A stretch of 64,000 nt of DNA from Bacillus sp. UNC41MFS5 (lineage in GTDB: Bacteria; Bacillota; Bacilli; Bacillales_B; DSM-18226): assembly GCF_000686805.1 (NCBI RefSeq), contig NZ_JMLP01000022.1, positions 1 through 64,000 on the forward strand, given 5' to 3'. The position numbers and the translations under genes were made by a program. This document shows positions 34,567-43,444 of this stretch, piece after piece. Under the pieces are notes generated by a model. It ran no database searches. It was not told the DNA's origin and saw nothing but the letters and a program-made list of their open reading frames with translations. How positions within the stretch are numbered: position 1 is the stretch's first letter; the number at the start of each line of letters is the position of its first letter.

Positions 34567-37500
34567 ATGGCAAAAGCACGTTTTAAGCAAATGGCTAAAA
34601 AGGTTTTAACATGCGGTTCGGCCACGGCCCTTACCCTCAGTCTGCTCGCACCTGCAGCAGCACCTAAGGTATCTGCCGCTGAAGTAACACCATCGAACAA
34701 AGTAACAGAAATGGTGAAATTAGACCCAAGCTATCAACAGGCACCATTTGATGGGTGGGGAACAGCGCTTGTTTGGTTTGCCAATATTACGGGCGGTTGG
34801 CCGGATGAAATCAAAAACCAATTAGCCGATGCCCTTTATGGCGAGGATGGACTTAATTTTAATATAGCTCGTTATAATATCGGCGGTGGTGATTCACCGG
34901 AAACTACTCCATACATGCGCCTAGGCGGAGCAGTCCCAGGTTATTGGAATCGGCCGGCCGAATTTGGACCGCCAAATGGAAACACAGAAGGCTGGACAGA
35001 GCCGAAGAACTGGTGGGACCCGACGAATCCTGAACATTGGAATTGGGATGCTGATGCTAACCAGCGCTGGTGGCTGACGGCAGCTAAATCTAGAGGAGCA
35101 GATACGTTTGAGGCCTTTTCGAACTCCGCACCATACTTTATGACGCAAAGCGGATACGTATCCGGAAACTGGAATGCCAATAATGATAACCTTAAGTCCG
35201 ATCAGTACAAGAATTTTGCCAGCTATTTAACAGAAGTTGTCGACCATCTTCAACGACAAACCGGCATACAATTTAAAACGCTTTCACCGGTAAATGAACC
35301 GAATACGAATTACTGGGGAGCTAAGGGCAGACAGGAAGGATCTCACTGGTCACCGGCATCACAAGCGAAAATGATTAATGAGGTCAAACAGCAATTGACT
35401 GAAAAAGGATTGGGAACCGTTGTATCGGCAATGGACGAAACCAATCCATCCACATTCCGAAAAAACTGGGATGCGTACAATACCGACACCCGCAATAATA
35501 TTGGACAGCTGAATGTACATACGTACGGGACAGGAGAAAGAATTGGTGCCAGAGATATTGCCAAAGGTGCGGATAAAAAACTGTGGATGTCAGAGGTTGA
35601 CCTAAGTGTCGGCGGACAGAATCATGAGGACATCAAGACAGGCCTTGCCATCTCAGAAAGAATCCAAGCGGATATCCAGCAGCTTGAGCCGGAAGCTTGG
35701 GTGCTTTGGCAAGCAGTTGAAGATGAAGTAAACATGAGACCTGAGCATGAAAATGGCAACTGGGGTCTGATTCAGGTGGACTTTGCTGCAAAGGATTTCA
35801 GCGATTTTAAAATCTACAAAAATAAAAAATACTACGCTGTGGGTAATTACAGTAAATTTATCCGCCCTGGCGATCAGTTTATCAACTCCAACGACAAAAA
35901 TACCTTAGCTGCGATTGATTCGAAAGATGACTCCGTTGTCGTTGTTTATACCAATTCATCGACAGAACAAAAAGCAATCGACTTCGATTTGTCTGGTTTT
36001 GAAACAGTAAATGAAACAGCTTCAGCAACGTCATATGTAACATCTGCTACCGAGAATTTGCAGCAAAAAGCAGCTATCAAGGTAAAGGATAATCAATTCG
36101 AAGCGGTGGTTCCAGCACAATCAATTACTACATTCGTCGTATCCGGTGTATCTGGAGTTAACACCGAAGCTGGATTCTTAAATAATCAAGATCATTACAA
36201 AATAAGCAATCAAAATAGTGGTAAAGTCCTGGATTCTAAAGAGGATGGCAAGATTGTGCAAAAAACCTATGACCGCGATAAAGCGAGCCAGCAGTGGAGC
36301 ATTCAAAAAGTAACTGATGGATACAGCTCAAAGGGAGAGTATAAAATCAAGGACACAAACAGTGGCAAGGTAATTGGTGTTGATAATGGGGTCGCTGTGG
36401 TACAAACCGATCAAGACACAACTAGCCAAAAATGGATGTTATCCACCTCTGGCAACCAACAATACACGTTCATTAACGCGGCCAACGGTCAGTTGCTTGA
36501 AGTTGGCGGAGAGTCAACAAAAGAGGATGCAGGTGTCGATGTCTGGTCAGCAAATGCTGGAAAGAATCAGACATGGATCATCAATAAAGCTGGAATTGTG
36601 GACATTGAGCCAGCCAATGTGGTTGTAACGAAGAAAAAAATCGCACCGGAAATGCCTCAGGAAGTTACCACCATTTACGGTGACGGGGAAAAAGTACAAA
36701 AGACCGTCCAATGGGAATCGATTGACCCTGAACAATATGACAGGGAAACCACTTTTACTGTAAGAGGTACAGTAGAGGGAACGAACATTCCAGCTGTCGC
36801 CAATGTAACCGTCAGCAAGGTGGAAAGTGTGGAACCGATTAGGGTGAAAACTGTTCCAGGCAAAGAACCGAAACTACCGGAATTTGTACCTGCTAAACTT
36901 GAAAACGGTACAGAAGGAAATGTCCGTGTGAAGTGGGAAATGATTGAACCAAGCCAGTATGAATCTCTGGGCAAATTTATTGTAAAAGGCTCGATTCCAT
37001 ATAGTCCGGTTAAAGTCAAAGCCAATGTCCAAGTTAGCAAACCAGCATTACAGAACATCGCGCTAAACCTTCCTAATACTGGGCAGGAGTTTCCAAAGGT
37101 ATCTGCCTCATTTACTGGACAGTATGATAAAACAACAAATGTCAACGATGGAGTTATCTCTTCCGATCGCTGGACAAATTGGGATCCCAACAGCTGGAGA
37201 TCAGAAGATTGGATAGCAATCGATTTTGGCCGTGAAGATACGATTTCAAAGCTCGATTTCCATTTTTATGATGATGGCGGCGGTACGAGACCACCAGAAT
37301 CACTAAACCTTGAATATTGGGATGGAACCGAATGGAAGGCAATCGAAGGAACCCAAGTAGATGTGAAGGCTGCAAAGGACTTAACGGTGAAGTTTGCACC
37401 AGTTACCACCTCGAAAATCCGTGTGGTGATGAAGGCGATGCCGAATACATGCATTGCGATTTCTGAAATTGAAGTATTAGGAAAAGGAGATGTCACGAAG

Positions 37501-37758
37501 GCTGAACCAAGCATGGGCGAAGATGCAGCGCTTGAGCTTGAGAGTATCTTAATCGATGGAAAGCCGTTAAAGGATTTCCAATCTGACCAATTTACGTATG
37601 AGGTAAAGGAAAAAGCATCGAAAGATTCTGTAGTAACAGCGGTCACTAATGACATATTTGCATCCTATCAGGTTTCTGAAAAAGAGGATACTGCGGTAAT
37701 TACCGTAAAATCGGAGGATGGCCTCCAGTCGGAAACCTATACCGTGAAATTTAGATAA
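34567..37758 (+). CDS. Secreted multidomain glycoside hydrolase, GH30-type
   Basis: 1063 residues. Signal peptide 1-37 (VSA|AEV). The catalytic domain (about 45-480) has the GH30 (beta/alpha)8 features: FDGWGTALVWFAN, general acid E244 in LSPVNEPNTNYW and nucleophile E343 in LWMSEVDLS. This arrangement resembles endo-beta-1,6-galactanases of family GH30. It continues with a ricin-type lectin repeat (about 539-678, QxW motifs), two bacterial Ig-like repeats (about 680-810), an F5/8-type carbohydrate-binding module (about 829-970) and a C-terminal cadherin-like beta-sandwich (990-1063). It would attack plant or fungal polysaccharide outside the cell. ATG 34567; a terminator follows. Two LacI-type operators lie upstream. 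Confidence 0.85.
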   Translation: MAKARFKQMAKKVLTCGSATALTLSLLAPAAAPKVSAAEVTPSNKVTEMVKLDPSYQQAPFDGWGTALVWFANITGGWPDEIKNQLADALYGEDGLNFNIARYNIGGGDSPETTPYMRLGGAVPGYWNRPAEFGPPNGNTEGWTEPKNWWDPTNPEHWNWDADANQRWWLTAAKSRGADTFEAFSNSAPYFMTQSGYVSGNWNANNDNLKSDQYKNFASYLTEVVDHLQRQTGIQFKTLSPVNEPNTNYWGAKGRQEGSHWSPASQAKMINEVKQQLTEKGLGTVVSAMDETNPSTFRKNWDAYNTDTRNNIGQLNVHTYGTGERIGARDIAKGADKKLWMSEVDLSVGGQNHEDIKTGLAISERIQADIQQLEPEAWVLWQAVEDEVNMRPEHENGNWGLIQVDFAAKDFSDFKIYKNKKYYAVGNYSKFIRPGDQFINSNDKNTLAAIDSKDDSVVVVYTNSSTEQKAIDFDLSGFETVNETASATSYVTSATENLQQKAAIKVKDNQFEAVVPAQSITTFVVSGVSGVNTEAGFLNNQDHYKISNQNSGKVLDSKEDGKIVQKTYDRDKASQQWSIQKVTDGYSSKGEYKIKDTNSGKVIGVDNGVAVVQTDQDTTSQKWMLSTSGNQQYTFINAANGQLLEVGGESTKEDAGVDVWSANAGKNQTWIINKAGIVDIEPANVVVTKKKIAPEMPQEVTTIYGDGEKVQKTVQWESIDPEQYDRETTFTVRGTVEGTNIPAVANVTVSKVESVEPIRVKTVPGKEPKLPEFVPAKLENGTEGNVRVKWEMIEPSQYESLGKFIVKGSIPYSPVKVKANVQVSKPALQNIALNLPNTGQEFPKVSASFTGQYDKTTNVNDGVISSDRWTNWDPNSWRSEDWIAIDFGREDTISKLDFHFYDDGGGTRPPESLNLEYWDGTEWKAIEGTQVDVKAAKDLTVKFAPVTTSKIRVVMKAMPNTCIAISEIEVLGKGDVTKAEPSMGEDAALELESILIDGKPLKDFQSDQFTYEVKEKASKDSVVTAVTNDIFASYQVSEKEDTAVITVKSEDGLQSETYTVKFR

Positions 37759-37768
37759 TCCACTATAT

Positions 37769-37811
37769 CATAGTTGAGGATGTTAATGTCCTCAACTATG
37801 ATTTTTTTTTA
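37769..37811 (+). terminator. Terminator after the GH30 gene
   Basis: CATAGTTGAGGA and TCCTCAACTATG form a perfect 12-bp stem with a TGTTAATG loop, followed by a T-run. Confidence 0.92.
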
Positions 37812-37917
37812 ATCGTAATTTCCTCCGCAGCCACTTTCACCTGAACATCTACCATTTTTCTAATAAAATAGATTACAATTGAATGAAAGATACTTTTCAA
37901 AGAAGGGAGGCTTTCCA

Positions 37918-38949
37918 GTGGATAAAAAAACGTTCACCATCTATGATATTGCCGAAGCAACAAACGTATCACCTGCGACGGTTTCCCGTGTCCTTAATGG
38001 CAATTATCCCGTCAGCAAAAAAACAAAAGAGAAAGTGCTGGCGAAAATACAGGAATATAATTTTCAGCCAAACAGTATCGCGAGAAGTTTGTCCAAAAAA
38101 GAAACGATGATGATCGGATTGATTTTGCCAGACATTACGAATCCATTCTTTTCAAGCTTCTGCATTGAATTGGAGAAATACGCACAGAAAAAGGGGTATA
38201 CGATTTTCCTCTGCAATTCCATGAACGATAGCACGATGGAGTCGGTTTACTTAAAGGTTCTTGCAGAACGTCAGGTCGAAGGAATTATTATGATGGGCGG
38301 CCGGATAAACAAATCGCTAACGGTGGCTGAAGAGGCTGCTGAGGTGATGGAGGTTATGAAAAAGATCCCTGTGTTGATGGTCAATGGGGAGATGGCAGGT
38401 GTCGATTGTTATCAAGTCAAATCCGATGAGCGGTTTGGTATGAAACTGATTGTGGATCATTTGGTCGAAATGGGGCATAAAAACATTGGCTTGCTGGGTG
38501 GAAAGCAGGGAATCACTTCAACCGATATAAAAGTAGAGGGATTCAAGCAGAACCTGCTGGAGAATGGTCTGATTTACCATTCTGAATGGCATATTTACAG
38601 CGGTTTTTCGGTAGGCAGCGGACAAATAGCGATGGAAAAGCTTCTGGAAAACAAGGAACTCCCAACGGCCATTATTTGTATGAATGATATGATTGCGTCC
38701 GGAGCCCTAGTAGCGTGCAATCAACAACAGGTTGATCCTAAGAAATTTGCCTTTGTAGGCTATGATGATTCGTTTGTCGCCGATATTTTGACACCTAGCC
38801 TAACCTCCATTAACCATGATTACGACAAACTTGGCAGAACGGCCCTAGATTTAATTATCAACTCAAAAAATGAGCAGGATGTACCGGAAGTAACAAAAGA
38901 AGTAACGATAGAACCCTTTCTTACTAAGAGGAACTCAACAGTCAGATAA
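37918..38949 (+). CDS. LacI-family transcriptional regulator
   Basis: 343 residues. The helix-turn-helix and hinge (1-60) read FTIYDIAEATNVSPATVSRV and NFQPNSIARSLS; the rest is a periplasmic-binding-like sugar sensor (MIGLILPDITNPFF, GFVGYDDSF-like VGYDDSFVADI). GTG 37918 lies seven bases after GGGAGG; an upstream ATG at 37879 has no ribosome site. Separated by a terminator from GH30, it is probably expressed from its own promoter, and represses GH30 through the two CCGG-centred palindromes until a galacto-oligosaccharide or similar inducer binds (inference). Confidence 0.9.
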   Translation: MDKKTFTIYDIAEATNVSPATVSRVLNGNYPVSKKTKEKVLAKIQEYNFQPNSIARSLSKKETMMIGLILPDITNPFFSSFCIELEKYAQKKGYTIFLCNSMNDSTMESVYLKVLAERQVEGIIMMGGRINKSLTVAEEAAEVMEVMKKIPVLMVNGEMAGVDCYQVKSDERFGMKLIVDHLVEMGHKNIGLLGGKQGITSTDIKVEGFKQNLLENGLIYHSEWHIYSGFSVGSGQIAMEKLLENKELPTAIICMNDMIASGALVACNQQQVDPKKFAFVGYDDSFVADILTPSLTSINHDYDKLGRTALDLIINSKNEQDVPEVTKEVTIEPFLTKRNSTVR

Positions 38950-38969
38950 CTTCCTCGCCTTGAAAACTT

Positions 38970-38990
38970 GGACCTAAAAAGGTTCTTTTT
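38970..38990 (+). terminator. Weak terminator after lacI-type gene
   Basis: GGACC and GGTTC pair around TAAAAA, followed by TTTTT. Short but well placed. Confidence 0.5.
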
Positions 38991-39001
38991 GTTTAATTAG
39001 C

Positions 39002-39034
39002 AATAAAATAACCGCAGGTGGGTTCTCCTGCGGT
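39002..39034 (-). terminator. Terminator after the YqcI-like gene
   Basis: ACCGCAGG and CCTGCGGT form a perfect 8-bp stem. On the minus strand TATTTTATT follows, immediately after the stop codon. Confidence 0.75.
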
Positions 39035-39786
39035 CATTTGTCCGATTTAAAAAAGTTTAGAAACCGATGATAGGGGCATTTGGACAAGGACGTATCATCA
39101 TCACGAAGAAAATATTGCCGCCACTCAAAATTATCCTCCGCCCCATAACTGTTTAGGTCGGGATGGATGGGCGCGGTATCATAGGCTGCCAGCCTTTTTC
39201 TCACTTGTTGTTTAATCCCTTCTGCGAAATGGGGTGATTTATTAAATTCCTGAAGGACCCAGCGAGGAGTAATGGCGAGCATCAGTTCATCAAAATGTCT
39301 GCTTTTTCGATTCTTATGGGCAGGGGTTGCACAGTACATAAAATATTTCTCCCCATGATAACAAAACTCCCATATAGGAAGATGGGGGTCCATGGGTATA
39401 TCCTCTGGCCAATCACATCGGTCGATGCTCCGTAAGCCGCTGAGATGTTTCCAAAATATTTGTTCGTAATCTTCAACCGTATTGGCCACCTTCATTTCCT
39501 CGGGCGTTTCATAAAAAACAATCAGTGATGTGTTGCTGCCAATTCCTCTTGAAACTTGTGTGTAACTGCTTAAGACTTCTGCAAGTTCATATAGAGTTGA
39601 AGGTTCCCTCGGATCCCCAATAAAGCTGTAGCGTAGTTGATTTTTAGCGAATCCAATAGTTGCAGGGATACAGGGAAAGGGTTTTTCTTTGTCATTCATT
39701 TTAGTTGAGAATTTCTCTATCGCGTTCTTTTTCCAGTCCGTTAATTGATTACGGCCTATGGGATCATCTATATAAAGTCCTTTCAT
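39034..39786 (-). CDS. YqcI/YcgG-family protein
   Basis: A 250-residue soluble protein of a family with unknown function, present in Bacillus and some other bacteria. Family-like segments are FPCIPATIGFAKNQLRYSFI near residue 40, FWKHLSGLRSIDRCDWP, and a cysteine/histidine cluster CATPAHKNRKSRHFDELML that could bind a metal or cofactor. ATG 39786 is preceded by GGAGGTG; the ATG at 39801 overlaps that site. It stands alone. Confidence 0.82.
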   Translation of the reverse strand: MKGLYIDDPIGRNQLTDWKKNAIEKFSTKMNDKEKPFPCIPATIGFAKNQLRYSFIGDPREPSTLYELAEVLSSYTQVSRGIGSNTSLIVFYETPEEMKVANTVEDYEQIFWKHLSGLRSIDRCDWPEDIPMDPHLPIWEFCYHGEKYFMYCATPAHKNRKSRHFDELMLAITPRWVLQEFNKSPHFAEGIKQQVRKRLAAYDTAPIHPDLNSYGAEDNFEWRQYFLRDDDTSLSKCPYHRFLNFFKSDK

Positions 39787-40045
39787 GATTGGCACCTCCA
39801 TACTGCAGTATATTCATACGTACAAGAGTGGGGAGATGTCCTGATTTAAATGGGCAAACCGCTAGATACTTTGGCATATCGCTTGGTATAAAAGATTATA
39901 GGGCCATGGACTTTCTGATTGTCCTTGAAAAAAACAGGCATCAATTGCTGAGCAAAGAATAGGTGTTAAAGATGGCTTCAATTTCCAGCCTCTATGAGGG
40001 AAGGGGGCGATTGGACCGCCATTTTTCAATTCGAGGAGGATGCTT

Positions 40046-40645
40046 ATGAGATTGATAACTTGGACGATGGGAGTATTTAAAAAGAAACATAAGATTACAT
40101 CCGTTCCGTATACCAAAAATATGAAGCTCGTTGTAGGAAGCCTATTAGGTGCGATCGCTGCCATCCTTCAATCGGCAGGATTGATTGGCGGGATTGGCTA
40201 TTCATTTAGTATTATGGCTACCGCACCAATTATCCTCGCAACCGTCCTTTCAATCCGAATTGGTCTATTAACATATGCAGTTTCTACATTGTTATTGGTC
40301 ATCCTGCAGCCTAGTGAAGTCCTGGTCTTCCTGTTTACCACCGGCCTTCTCGGCATTGCTCTTGGAATAGGATTTAAATTCTGTAAAACAGGATCGATGG
40401 TTTCAGTCATGGGTGGAACCTTACTTTCAGCTGGGATTCTGATTGTACTTTACATATTCCAATTCCCCTTGTTAGGTCCCTCGATTTCAAGTAAGGTAAG
40501 TGGTACCGTGGTAGGAGGCGTTTTCCTTTTTGGTTTATTCTATAGCTGGATTTGGATGAATCTTAGCGTGCTGGGAATGAAGCATTTAAATAAAGTCATG
40601 GTGAGAAAGTTATTGGTAGAGAAAGATGAATCAAGCAGCAGGTAA
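40046..40645 (+). CDS. Polytopic membrane protein, ECF-S or YybS-like
   Basis: 199 residues with a basic N-terminus and about five hydrophobic segments (MKLVVGSLLGAIAAILQSAG, APIILATVLSIRIGLLTYAV, LGIALGIGFKF, and two more). The layout recalls substrate-binding S-components of ECF transporters or DUF2232/YybS proteins, but no vitamin-specific motif is visible. ATG 40046 is six bases after GAGGAGG. The 250-base upstream region has some hairpin potential (GGGGGCG/CGCC near 40006-40020) but matches no riboswitch I recognise. Confidence 0.6.
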   Translation: MRLITWTMGVFKKKHKITSVPYTKNMKLVVGSLLGAIAAILQSAGLIGGIGYSFSIMATAPIILATVLSIRIGLLTYAVSTLLLVILQPSEVLVFLFTTGLLGIALGIGFKFCKTGSMVSVMGGTLLSAGILIVLYIFQFPLLGPSISSKVSGTVVGGVFLFGLFYSWIWMNLSVLGMKHLNKVMVRKLLVEKDESSSR

Positions 40646-40761
40646 AGAGGGATATTCAATTTGCGCCAATAAATCATTTTTTTTTAAAAATAATGCACGT
40701 TACTTCTCACTCAACATATAGTAACTTCTGTGAGGAAATTGATCGGAAGGAAGAAAGCACA

Positions 40762-40899
40762 ATGAACAACCATGAATTAATAATTAAAACAACTAAAAAT
40801 GATAACGATGGAGGAACTGGGTATAAAATTATTGAAATCAAAGTAAATGATCCATCTGAAAATTTATTTGCTGTAGTAACTCCTATAAAAATGAAATAG
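40762..40899 (+). CDS. Small protein of unknown function
   Basis: 45 residues from ATG 40762, eight bases after GGAAGGAAG: MNNHELIIKTTKNDNDGGTG, ending AVVTPIKMK. Polar, without membrane segment. It lies before a good terminator and the RNA cluster. A longer in-frame start at 40693 lacks a ribosome site. No family recognised. Confidence 0.5.
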   Translation: MNNHELIIKTTKNDNDGGTGYKIIEIKVNDPSENLFAVVTPIKMK

Positions 40900-40943
40900 G
40901 ATTGAAGTGTGAACTATTTGTATAAAGTTACAAGCTTAAACTA

Positions 40944-40975
40944 GGGGCCCCATCTTATTAAGAGGGGCCTTTTTA
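40944..40975 (+). terminator. Terminator before the RNA cluster
   Basis: GGCCCC-A-TCTT and AAGAGGGGCC pair with one bulge and are followed by TTTTTATTTTT. Confidence 0.75.
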
Positions 40976-41088
40976 TTTTTGTATCTAGTACTTTAGTACT
41001 ACCAAAATTTACAGCTATTATCCATTTGGCAGACATGATATATTTCTCTTGTAAGTTGTTAATGGAACTGAAGCGAAACTTTTATTAC

Positions 41089-41179
41089 AGAGAAGTACTC
41101 AAGAGGCTGAAGAGGCGCCCCTGCTAAGGGTGTAGGTCGGGTAACCGGCGCGAGGGTTCAAATCCCTTCTTCTCTGCCA
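41089..41179 (+). tRNA. tRNA-Ser (GCT)
   Basis: Acceptor arms AGAGAAG / CTTCTCT, anticodon loop CTGCTAA within CCC/GGG (GCT, reading AGC and AGT), a long variable arm as in serine tRNAs, T-arm GAGGGTTCAAATCCCTT, and an encoded GCCA end. First gene of the cluster, nine bases before the tmRNA. Confidence 0.93.
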
Positions 41180-41188
41180 TTATATTAT

Positions 41189-41547
41189 GGGAATGTCTTG
41201 GTATCGACAGGGATAGTTTGAGCTTATATGGCGAGTCGAGGGATTCGGCCTCGTTAAAACGATAAAGCCTATAACTGGCAAACAAAACAACAACTTCGCT
41301 TTCGCTGCCTAATAACAGACGATAGCGGTTCCTCCCTCCATCGTCCATGTGGTAGGGTAAGGGACTCAAATGAAGTGGACTACGCCGAATTCCACTGTCT
41401 GAGGATGAAGGAAGAGACGAACCAGACTAGCTGCTTCAACGCCTGTCAGTAGGCTAAAGAAGTAAGTGAATTCAATTCTACTGACTACACTCGTAGATGT
41501 ATAAGTGCCAATATCTTTGCACACGGGTTCAACTCCCGTCATTTCCA
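41189..41547 (+). ncRNA. ssrA: tmRNA
   Basis: Transfer-messenger RNA for ribosome rescue. The tRNA-like ends are GGGAATG (5') and CATTTCC plus A (3'), with T-arm CGGGTTCAACTCCCG. The tag frame at 41277-41309 reads GKQNNNFAFAA and is followed by two TAA stops; ribosome rescue would add an alanine first. Pseudoknot-forming segments lie between tag and 3' end. Unlike many Bacillus ssrA genes the DNA after the discriminator is CTA rather than CCA, so CCA must be added after processing. Confidence 0.95.
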
Positions 41548-41623
41548 CTAAAACAAAAAAATATCTTGAAATAGATTCATTTTCCGATTATTATGTAAAT
41601 ATGACGTAAGGATTATGCTATTT

Positions 41624-41699
<76 letters not shown>

Positions 41700-41731
41700 T
41701 AGTTTTTTGCGCTAGCAAAATAACTTATTTT

Positions 41732-41803
41732 TCCGCAGTAGCTCAGTGGTAGAGCTATCGGCTGTTAACCGATCGGTCGTAGGTTCGAGTCCTACCTGCG
41801 GAG
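41732..41803 (+). tRNA. tRNA-Asn (GTT)
   Basis: Acceptor arms TCCGCAG / CTGCGGA with discriminator G, D-arm GCTCAGTGGTAGAGC, anticodon loop CTGTTAA (GTT), T-arm GTAGGTTCGAGTCCTAC. CCA is not encoded; the next bases are TTT. Confidence 0.93.
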
Positions 41804-41805
41804 TT

Positions 41806-41880
41806 TAGTCCAACAAAGACACTAGGAAACTGGTCAGGGCGGGAACGCAGCAGCCATAACTAGTGAAATTGTGTGGACTA
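41806..41880 (+). ncRNA. Short signal recognition particle RNA (4.5S-like)
   Basis: The universal SRP helix 8 signature is complete: GGTCAGG, then GCG-GGAA-CGC forming the GGAA tetraloop, then AGCAGCC. Outer pairings are CACTAG/CTAGTG (41820-41825 with 41860-41865) and TAGTCCA/TGGACTA (41806-41812 with 41874-41880). The whole is about 75 bases, without the Alu-like domain present in the roughly 270-base SRP RNA typical of Bacillus. It starts three bases after tRNA-Asn and is probably cut from the same transcript. It would bind the Ffh M domain. Confidence 0.8.
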
Positions 41881-41921
41881 TTACATAGGACAAAATAAAC
41901 ACTAAAAGATACCCTAAAAGT

Positions 41922-41953
41922 AAGTCACATCCAATTATCGGATGTGACTTTTT
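41922..41953 (+). terminator. Terminator of the RNA cluster
   Basis: AAGTCACATCC and GGATGTGACTT form an 11-bp stem around AATTATC, with TTTTT after it. Confidence 0.9.
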
Positions 41954-42081
41954 ATATTTCTAGCAAATTTATTTAAAGAAACAGAAAATGAGTAACCATA
42001 AAATTTCTCATTAAATCATACAATGTCTTTATATATTTAATCGTTTTTCTGTTAATTTTATAACAAAAAGGTGGACAAAAA

Positions 42082-42894
42082 ATGATAGTTGAGTCTTTAT
42101 TATGTGCTGCCCCTCATAAAAGTGTAAGTGAAGATTCAATTGTATTAAATGAAAAGATAAACGTGTATGGGGTTTTTGATGGGGCAACTCCATTAATGCC
42201 ATTCAAAGATGAAAACGGAATGAACGGTGCATTTATAGCATCTAATATATTTAAAGATTATTTCTTTAGACTCTACCAAAGTAACTTTTCATTAGTTGAA
42301 GGAATCATGGCTGCTAATAGAATGTTGAGAGAACGCATGGAGAAATACAAGGTGAATCAGGAAAAATATGAAAATCTTTGGTCAACATGCGCTGCAATTA
42401 TAAAGATTGAAAAAGACGGAAAGATTTCATATGCTCAGCTTGGTGATTGTATGATTATTGCTGAGTATCAAAACGGAACCATAAAAGCCTTAACAAGGGA
42501 TACTGTAAAAGATATAAGTTATAGAGCGAAGGCATGGCGTGAAGAACAAAGAAAACAAGGAAATAAAATTCCAGATGAGAAGTATTATCAGGATCGTACT
42601 CAACAGCTTATCTTTAATCGTTCATTAGCTAATAAGGAATATGGTTACACTGTAGCTAATGGAAAAAAAGAAGTTTTAAATTTTATTCAGCATGGTCAAG
42701 TTAATAGCAGTGAAATCAAAACATTATTAATGATAACAGATGGCCTTTTTCATCCAAACTATTCAATGGAAGAAACATTTAAAAAGATACATACAATCGG
42801 GTTACAAGTATACTCTATGGGATTAGAACAATATGAGAAAAGGAATAATCTTCGCTCAGATGATAAGACGGGGATCATGATTCAGCTTATGTGA
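42082..42894 (+). CDS. PP2C-type protein phosphatase
   Basis: 270 residues with the metal-binding frame of PP2C phosphatases: SEDSIVL (about 16-22), YGVFDGAT (29-36), YAQLGDCMII (about 125-134), LLMITDGLF (about 216) and SDDKTGIMI near the end. These acidic residues bind two metal ions for serine/threonine dephosphorylation. Helical insertions occur between, for example REEQRKQGNKIPDEKYY. No sensor domain or membrane segment. ATG 42082 follows AAGGTGG. It is followed after 15 bases by a peptidoglycan amidase, so they form an operon directly downstream of the RNA cluster. Confidence 0.82.
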   Translation: MIVESLLCAAPHKSVSEDSIVLNEKINVYGVFDGATPLMPFKDENGMNGAFIASNIFKDYFFRLYQSNFSLVEGIMAANRMLRERMEKYKVNQEKYENLWSTCAAIIKIEKDGKISYAQLGDCMIIAEYQNGTIKALTRDTVKDISYRAKAWREEQRKQGNKIPDEKYYQDRTQQLIFNRSLANKEYGYTVANGKKEVLNFIQHGQVNSSEIKTLLMITDGLFHPNYSMEETFKKIHTIGLQVYSMGLEQYEKRNNLRSDDKTGIMIQLM

Positions 42895-42909
42895 TGAGGA
42901 GAGGTCTAC

Positions 42910-43380
42910 ATGAAAGTAGAACCTAGATGGATTAAAGATATTAATTTATCATTCAAAGAACCGCTTATTGCTTTAAAAGATGTCATGTACATCATTGTAC
43001 ACCATACAGAAGAAATAGGTTGGGATATTTATAAGACGCATAGGTTTCATCAAGATCATCGTCGATGGAGTGGAATAGGATACAATTTTTTTATTGAGGA
43101 TAATGGGGAAATTATTAAAGGAAGAGGATACCATGTTGGAGCACATGCCTATTCATATAATGAAAAATCAATAGGTATTTGTTTAGCTGGTAATTTTGAT
43201 ATTCATACTCCATCAATAGAGCAGCTAAAATCATTGAGTAAACTATGCATTTTCCTATTGCATCAATATAATTTATCATCTTCACACATTCTAGGACATC
43301 GTGAATTAAAAGGTGTCTCAAAAAGTTGTCCAGGTAAAAACTTTAATATGGGCCATTTCAGAGAATCTATTAAGATGTAG
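42910..43380 (+). CDS. Amidase_2 / PGRP-type N-acetylmuramoyl-L-alanine amidase
   Basis: 156 residues with the T7-lysozyme-like zinc amidase fold: zinc ligand histidine in YIIVHHTEE (about 31), GIGYNFFIEDNGEI, the histidine in ILGHREL (about 135) and cysteine in SCPGKNF (about 144). It lacks a signal peptide and any cell-wall binding domain, so export would need lysis, a holin or another route; a cytosolic or phage-derived role is possible. ATG 42910 follows GAGGAGAGG. Coupled with the PP2C gene upstream. Confidence 0.87.
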   Translation: MKVEPRWIKDINLSFKEPLIALKDVMYIIVHHTEEIGWDIYKTHRFHQDHRRWSGIGYNFFIEDNGEIIKGRGYHVGAHAYSYNEKSIGICLAGNFDIHTPSIEQLKSLSKLCIFLLHQYNLSSSHILGHRELKGVSKSCPGKNFNMGHFRESIKM

Positions 43381-43444
43381 TGGCAAAATTATAAAGATTT
43401 TTATGTGTAAAGATTCGGGGCTTTAAAGAAAATAGAAATTTAAA

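Noticed and set aside
39802..40045. Riboswitch or T-box leader upstream of the membrane protein gene
   Set aside because: A GC-rich GGGGGCG...CGCC segment is present but the T-box GGTGGTACCGCG and other known riboswitch cores are absent.
41124..41548. Minus-strand frames across tRNA-Ser and the tmRNA
   Set aside because: The DNA is fully explained by structured RNA genes.
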